From Paracoccaceae bacterium (lineage in GTDB: Bacteria > Pseudomonadota > Alphaproteobacteria > Rhodobacterales > Rhodobacteraceae), in the NCBI GenBank assembly GCA_007129775.1, contig SKUV01000225.1, positions 1 to 12,125 of the forward strand: 12,125 bases of DNA, read 5' to 3'. Below the pieces are notes generated by a model that was not told the origin of the DNA, did no database searches, and was given only the letters and a program-made list of their open reading frames with translations. Shown here in pieces: positions 8,366-12,125 of this stretch (position 1 is its first letter; every line of letters starts with the position of its first letter). The translations under genes were made by a program, and so were the position numbers.

Positions 8366-8592
8366 TCTCTGGCTTCGCCCGCAGGCACCGTCCGGCGCCT
8401 CACTCGCAATGCGAGCATAATGGCCGCGCGGGCGTCGAAGCAACCTTCGGCTGACGCCGGATCACGAAAAAAGCATAATTCTACAATGATATCGGCGCGC
8501 CAGGCGCAACTGCTGGCAAGGCGGGGTGCGGCATGCTCTGCGCGGGCCGCTTCTTGACCGCCCTCGCCCGGTGTCATAGGTCAGGGCTACGG
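8366..8592. other. Intergenic region between the divergent giant gene and tRNA-Gly
   Basis: No gene is seen here. It contains the odd palindrome CTCGCAATGCGAG (8403-8415), two copies of AGCATAAT 58 bases apart (8414 and 8472), and an A-rich patch at 8466-8488 in otherwise GC-rich DNA. For the minus strand a -10-like TAGAAT lies at 8483-8478, but the nearest TTGCGC is 20 bases upstream, so no convincing promoter for the giant gene can be placed. Confidence 0.4.
8554..8582 (+). promoter_or_regulatory. Candidate promoter of the tRNA-Gly gene
   Basis: TTGACC (8554-8559) matches the sigma-70 -35 box at five of six positions. A 17-base spacer leads to TAGGTC (8577-8582), a weak -10; CATAGG two bases earlier is an alternative. 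Transcription would start about 4-5 bases before the mature tRNA 5' end, which fits a stable RNA gene. Confidence 0.45.
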
Positions 8593-8666
8593 GCGGGTAT
8601 GGTGAAATGGTATCACAAGAGCCTTCCAAGCTTAAGGTGCGGGTTCGATTCCCGCTACCCGCTCCA
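8593..8666 (+). tRNA. tRNA-Gly, anticodon UCC
   Basis: The 74-base gene folds into a complete cloverleaf. The 7-bp acceptor stem pairs GCGGGTA with TACCCGC. The D stem pairs GTGA with TCAC around AATGGTA. The anticodon loop CTTCCAA carries TCC at 8625-8627. The T stem pairs GCGGG with CCCGC around TTCGATT. The discriminator base is U, and CCA is encoded at 8664-8666. It reads GGA and probably GGG glycine codons. The anticodon stem is weak: A27 faces A43 (mismatch) and G28 pairs with U42. Confidence 0.95.
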
Positions 8667-8834
8667 GACCCCACTGTGATCTGGCGTTGATCGCGACGCG
8701 CCGCAGCGTCGGCCCGGCAGCGGCTGTAAAGCGCACCTCCCGGCGAGGGGCCGCTTCGCCGCAGGGGCGGTGCTTGCCCGCCGGTCGCGTTCGTCATAAA
8801 CCCGGATGATTGCTGGCGACCGAACGGGGCGACG
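8667..8834 (+). other. Spacer with two GC-rich stem-loops between tRNA-Gly and the ABC gene
   Basis: Two perfect 6-bp stems are present: CGACGC/GCGTCG at 8694-8711 (6-base loop) and CGGCGA/TCGCCG at 8741-8761 (9-base loop). Neither is followed by a T-run, so termination of the tRNA transcript here is possible but unproven. A TTGCCC and CATAAA pair near 8772-8798 has too short a spacer (15) to be a confident promoter for the ABC gene. No coding sequence is seen. Confidence 0.3.
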
Positions 8835-10625
8835 ATGGCCGATACCGGGCCCGCGCAGGAAGAGCGCGCAACTTCCAGGAACATGGGCGCATTGCGCACG
8901 CTCTTGCCATTCCTGCGCCCTTATCGGGGGTTGGCCTTGGCGGCGCTGGCGGCGCTGGTGGCGACGGCGGTCGTATCGCTGGCGCTGCCGCTTGCGGTGC
9001 GCCGTGTCGTCGATGGCTTCGATCAGGGCGAGGCCGCGCTGCTCAACGCCTATTTTGCCGGGGCGCTGGGCGTTGCGGCCCTGCTCGCCTTCGGAACGGG
9101 GCTGCGCTATTACCTCGTCACCCGATTGGGTGAACGGGTTGTGGCCGATATCCGCAAGGCGCTGTTCGATCGCATGATCGGCATGTCGCCTACCTTCTAC
9201 GAACGGATCATGACAGGCGAGGTGCTGTCGCGCCTGACCACCGACACCACGCTGATCCTGTCGGTGATCGGGTCTTCGGTGTCGATCGCCCTGCGCAACG
9301 CGCTCCTGCTGATCGGCGGGCTGGTGATGCTGACGCTGACCTCGCCCAAGCTGACGGGGTTCGTGCTGCTGCTGGTGCCGGCGGTGATCGTGCCGATCGT
9401 GCTGCTGGGCCGGCGGCTGCGCAAGCTCTCGCGCGAGAATCAGGATTGGATCGCGGCCTCGTCCGGCAAGGCGTCGGAAGCGCTGCAGGCGGTGCAGACA
9501 GTGCAATCCTTCACCCACGAAGCCGACAGCATCGCCGAATTCGCCCGGGTCACCGAGACCAGTTTCGACGTGGCGCGCAGGCGTATCCTGACCCGCGCGG
9601 TCATGACGGTGATCGTGATCGCGCTGGTGTTCTCGGGTATCGTCGGCGTGCTGTGGTCCGGGGCGCAGGATGTGCGCGCCGGGGTGATGACCCCGGGCGA
9701 GCTCGTCCAGTTCGTCATCTATGCGGTGATCGTCGGCGGCTCGGTCGGTGCCCTGTCCGAGATCTGGGGCGAGTTGCAGCGCGCCGCCGGCGCGAGCGAG
9801 CGTCTGTCGGAGCTTCTGGGCGCAGAGGATACCGTGGAGGACCCGGTCACGCCCCGCCGCCTGACTGATCCGATCCGGGGCGAGATCGCCTTTGATGGTG
9901 TGCGGTTCCACTATCCCAGCCGGCCACTGCAGGCTGCGCTCGACGATGTGTCCTTCCGCGTGCGGCCGGGCGAGACGGTGGCGCTGGTCGGCCCCTCGGG
10001 CGCTGGCAAGAGCACGATCATGCAACTGATCCTGCGCTTCTATGACCCGGCGGCGGGCCGCATCACCCTCGACGGAACCGATATCCGCGACCTCACGCGC
10101 AGCGACCTGCGCCGCCACATGGCACTTGTGCCACAGGATCCGGTGATCTTTGCGACAACAGCGCGCGAGAACATCCGCTTCGGCCGCCCCGGGGCGAGCG
10201 ACGCCGAAGTGGAGGCCGCTGCCCGGGCCGCCGCGGCCCATGATTTTCTGGCCCGCCTGCCCGAAGGCTACGACACCCAGCTTGGCGAACGCGGGGTGCT
10301 GCTGTCGGGGGGGCAGAAACAGCGGGTGGCGATTGCGCGCGCGATCCTGCGCGATGCGCCGGTGCTGCTGCTGGACGAGGCCACCAGCGCGCTGGACGCC
10401 GAATCCGAACGCGCGGTGCAGCATGCAGTCGAAAAGCTGTCGCAAGGCCGCACCATGCTGATCGTCGCGCACCGTCTGGCCACGGTAAAGCAGGCCGACC
10501 GCATCCTCGTCTTCGAGGATGGCCGGATCGTGGCCAGTGGCAGCCACGATGCGCTGGTGGCGCAAGGCGGGCTGTACGCGCGGCTGGCGCGGCTGCAGTT
10601 CACCGACGGGATCGCCGCCGAATGA
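8835..10625 (+). CDS. MsbA-related ABC exporter (fused permease and ATPase half-transporter)
   Basis: It is an inner-membrane ATP-driven exporter that would act as a homodimer. The substrate is unknown; lipid or amphipathic drug export is the family expectation. The 596 residues have the usual half-transporter length. An exporter-type membrane domain with about six helices fills residues 20-310 (for example 33-55, 77-95, 149-171 and 176-193). The nucleotide-binding domain has Walker A GPSGAGKST (386-394), Q-loop Gln434, signature LSGGQ (490-494), Walker B VLLLDE (510-515) and H-loop His546, so it looks catalytically intact. It resembles the MsbA-related family TIGR02204, from memory, rather than the PrtD/HlyB type I exporters: no peptidase domain and no HlyD-like partner is adjacent. 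The start at 8835 has only a weak GGGG upstream; Met17 is a possible alternative. Confidence 0.9.
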   Translation: MADTGPAQEERATSRNMGALRTLLPFLRPYRGLALAALAALVATAVVSLALPLAVRRVVDGFDQGEAALLNAYFAGALGVAALLAFGTGLRYYLVTRLGERVVADIRKALFDRMIGMSPTFYERIMTGEVLSRLTTDTTLILSVIGSSVSIALRNALLLIGGLVMLTLTSPKLTGFVLLLVPAVIVPIVLLGRRLRKLSRENQDWIAASSGKASEALQAVQTVQSFTHEADSIAEFARVTETSFDVARRRILTRAVMTVIVIALVFSGIVGVLWSGAQDVRAGVMTPGELVQFVIYAVIVGGSVGALSEIWGELQRAAGASERLSELLGAEDTVEDPVTPRRLTDPIRGEIAFDGVRFHYPSRPLQAALDDVSFRVRPGETVALVGPSGAGKSTIMQLILRFYDPAAGRITLDGTDIRDLTRSDLRRHMALVPQDPVIFATTARENIRFGRPGASDAEVEAAARAAAAHDFLARLPEGYDTQLGERGVLLSGGQKQRVAIARAILRDAPVLLLDEATSALDAESERAVQHAVEKLSQGRTMLIVAHRLATVKQADRILVFEDGRIVASGSHDALVAQGGLYARLARLQFTDGIAAE

Positions 10626-10935
10626 CGTGCTGATGCCGGCCAACGCCGCAGGCGACGGGGGCGGCTATCGCGGGCCCTTGCGGTTCCGCCCGGAAGGCCG
10701 GTGCAACGCGGCGCCCCGGGCGGGTGCACGCTGCTGCCGCGCCGGCTGCAACCGTGGGGCACGACATATTCGCCGCAGACTGCGCCATTCTTGCCCGCAG
10801 CGGGGCGATTGGCGTTTTGCGCCCGGGTTTTTTCTGTGCTACGACCTGTGCAAATGCGCCGTCGCGCCGCATGACGGGCCCCTTTTCCGGCCCCTGTCCT
10901 GCCGGCTGCTGCGCGAGAAGATGGGGTAGCAGGAC
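10626..10935 (+). other. Non-coding spacer between the ABC gene and bamD
   Basis: These 310 bases hold no convincing gene: the open frames here run on from, or overlap, the flanking genes and look like nothing known. A short stem GGGCG/CGCCC (10803-10824) followed by GGG and six T (10828-10833) could be a weak terminator, but it lies about 200 bases after the ABC stop. A 5-bp hairpin GGGCC/GGCCC (10876-10893) lies in the probable bamD leader. Confidence 0.4.
10817..10845 (+). promoter_or_regulatory. Candidate promoter upstream of bamD
   Basis: TTGCGC (10817-10822) and TACGAC (10840-10845) are separated by exactly 17 bases, and the spacer contains the T6 tract. Each box matches the sigma-70 consensus at only about half its positions. 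It is plausible because bamD otherwise has a 310-base gap from the previous gene. Confidence 0.35.
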
Positions 10936-11832
10936 ATGGCATCGCTTGGGGATGCGGCAGCGCAGCGCGGCCCTTTGGCCGGGAGAGGTGCAGGCCGTCG
11001 GTCAGGCAAGGTGGCTCGGTTTGCGGGCACGCTGATTCTGGTGGCGGCGCTGACCGCTTGCGGCACCCGCAGTCAGGAGCCCGATCTGGAAGGCTTCAGC
11101 GCCGAAGAGATCTTCCGCCGCGGCGAATACGAACTGGAAGTCGGCAGCCGCGCCGACCGGGCGGTGCGCTATTTCTCCGAGGTGGAGCGGCTATATCCCT
11201 ATTCGCAATGGGCCAAGCGCGCGCTGATCATGCAGGCCTTCGCCCATCATCGCGACCGCGAATACGAAGAGGCGCGCGCCGCCGCCCAGCGGTTTCTGGA
11301 TACCTATCCGGGGGATGACGAGGCCGCCTATGCCCAATACCTGCTGGCGCTGTCGTTCTATGACCAGATCGAGGATGTGGGCCGCGATCAGGGCATCACA
11401 TTTCAGGCCCTGCGCGCCCTGCGCGAGGTGATCGAGCGTTATCCCGACAGTCAGTATGCGCGCTCCTCCATCCTCAAGTTCGACCTTGCCTTCGACCACC
11501 TTGCCGGCAAGGAGATGGAGATCGGCCGCTACTACCTCCGGCGCGGGCATTACAATGCCTCGATCAACCGCTTCCGCGTGGTGGTCGAGGATTTCCAGAC
11601 CACGACGCACACGCCCGAGGCGCTGCACCGGCTGGTGGAAAGCTATCTTGCGCTCGGCCTGACCGATCAGGCCCAGACGGCTGCGGCCATCCTCGGCCAC
11701 AATTTCCAGTCCAGCCCGTTCTACGGCGACAGTTTCAGATTGCTGACCGGGCAGGGCCTCGCGCCCGACGCGGCGGGCGAGGGCTGGCTGCGCGACATCT
11801 ATCGCCAGACGATCCTTGGCCAGTGGCTCTGA
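10936..11832 (+). CDS. bamD: Outer membrane protein assembly factor BamD
   Basis: This is a periplasmic-facing lipoprotein of the BAM complex, which with BamA folds beta-barrel proteins into the outer membrane. A lipoprotein signal ends in LVAALTAC, placing the lipidated Cys at residue 42. TPR-type helices fill the mature part: FSAEEIFRRGEYELE, VERLYPYSQWAKRA, FLDTYPGDDEAAYAQYLLA, EVIERYPDSQYA and the family-typical DHLAGKEMEIGRYYL, then HTPEALHRLVESYLALGL. The length (298) is somewhat above that of E. coli BamD because the n-region before the hydrophobic core is long. A GTG at 11011 (Val26), preceded by AGGCAAG, would give a compact signal peptide and 273 residues. The ATG at 10936 has AGGA only one base away, so the start is uncertain. 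recN follows 109 bases later. Confidence 0.95.
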   Translation: MASLGDAAAQRGPLAGRGAGRRSGKVARFAGTLILVAALTACGTRSQEPDLEGFSAEEIFRRGEYELEVGSRADRAVRYFSEVERLYPYSQWAKRALIMQAFAHHRDREYEEARAAAQRFLDTYPGDDEAAYAQYLLALSFYDQIEDVGRDQGITFQALRALREVIERYPDSQYARSSILKFDLAFDHLAGKEMEIGRYYLRRGHYNASINRFRVVVEDFQTTTHTPEALHRLVESYLALGLTDQAQTAAAILGHNFQSSPFYGDSFRLLTGQGLAPDAAGEGWLRDIYRQTILGQWL

Positions 11833-11941
11833 TCCGCGGGGACGGGGCGGGCAGGCTGTAGCGGCGCGCGCGGGCGGTTGTCCGCAGCGCCCCTGCGGGA
11901 CGGCGAACCCGACGACAGGAAACCGGGGATAACTGGCAGGG

Positions 11942-12125
11942 ATGCTGCGCAACCTCGACATCCGCGACATGCTCATCATCGACCGGCTGGAGCTTGCCTT
12001 TCAGCCGGGGTTGAACGTGCTGACCGGCGAGACCGGCGCGGGGAAGTCCATCCTGCTCGATGCACTGGGGTTCGTGCTCGGCTGGCGCGGGCGCGCGGAA
12101 CTGGTGCGCGAGGGCGCGCAGCAGG
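11942..12125 (+). CDS. recN: DNA repair protein RecN (N-terminal 61 residues)
   Basis: RecN is an SMC-like ATPase of recombinational double-strand-break repair in the cytoplasm. Visible here are MLRNLDIRDMLIIDRLEL, typical of the RecN first strand, and Walker A GETGAGKS at residues 29-36, followed by ILLDALGFVLG. The gene runs off the right edge, so the coiled coil, signature and Walker B lie outside the window. The ATG at 11942 is preceded by GGCAGG nearly adjacent to it and by GGGG further up. It follows bamD in the same direction, an arrangement familiar in Rhodobacterales; co-transcription is possible but not shown. Confidence 0.92.
   Translation, partial: MLRNLDIRDMLIIDRLELAFQPGLNVLTGETGAGKSILLDALGFVLGWRGRAELVREGAQQ

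Noticed and set aside
8323..8418. Alternative upstream start (ATG at 8418) for the giant protein
   Set aside because: The frame is open, but there is no Shine-Dalgarno match before 8418, while the ATG at 8325 has a strong one at ideal spacing.
8593..8666. tRNA-Gly as an integration site for a genomic island carrying the giant gene
   Set aside because: Integration usually uses the tRNA 3' end, but the giant gene lies on the 5' side. No integrase and no duplicated tRNA 3' fragment was seen in the window.
8835..10625. The ABC transporter as the dedicated type I exporter of the giant protein
   Set aside because: It is on the opposite strand beyond a tRNA gene, has no adjacent HlyD or TolC partner, and looks like the MsbA-related family rather than PrtD, LapB or HlyB.
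8655..10643. Long minus-strand open frame (662 codons) over the ABC exporter
   Set aside because: The plus strand encodes an intact exporter with all catalytic motifs. The antisense product is low-complexity, rich in His, Gln and Arg, and also overlaps the tRNA 3' end.
11191..11979. Minus-strand open frame (262 codons) over bamD and the recN start
   Set aside because: It is antisense to two recognised conserved genes, and its translation has no recognisable motif.
1..12125. CRISPR arrays, insertion sequences, phage or defence genes
   Set aside because: No regularly spaced nucleotide repeats, transposase or integrase motifs, or defence-protein signatures were found on either strand.

Overview
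The window is GC-rich DNA that most resembles an alphaproteobacterium, probably of the Rhodobacteraceae. The pointers are the bamD-recN gene order, an MsbA-related ABC exporter of an alphaproteobacterial type, and the codon use. This is an inference from gene content; no species can be named.

Region 1 (1-8325, minus strand) is one uninterrupted reading frame, open at the left edge. I read the frame along its whole visible length and found no stop. It encodes the first 2775 residues of a giant protein. The N-terminus has a short basic leader and a LEPR-XLL-type motif. Then come about eighteen PPC-like beta-sandwich modules, three concanavalin-A/LamG-like lectin domains and one and a half CARDB domains. 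The C-terminus lies outside the window. Large parallel open frames on the plus strand here are shadows of this gene. The modules appear to alternate between two types (A and B), giving nine A-B pairs, and the lectin and CARDB domains fall only at pair boundaries. This is the most interesting feature of the window.

Region 2 (8326-8834) lies between the giant gene and the next plus-strand gene. It holds the leader of the giant gene, with a perfect 9-bp hairpin abutting a strong Shine-Dalgarno sequence, and a tRNA-Gly(UCC) gene with its own promoter and an encoded CCA end.

Region 3 (8835-12125, plus strand) is conserved housekeeping sequence. It has a full-length half-transporter ABC exporter (MsbA-related), a 310-bp spacer with a candidate promoter, the outer-membrane assembly lipoprotein gene bamD, and the start of recN. 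BamD and the exporter serve the cell envelope and RecN serves DNA repair. Nothing in the sequence ties them functionally to the giant surface protein, and no type I secretion genes are visible beside it.
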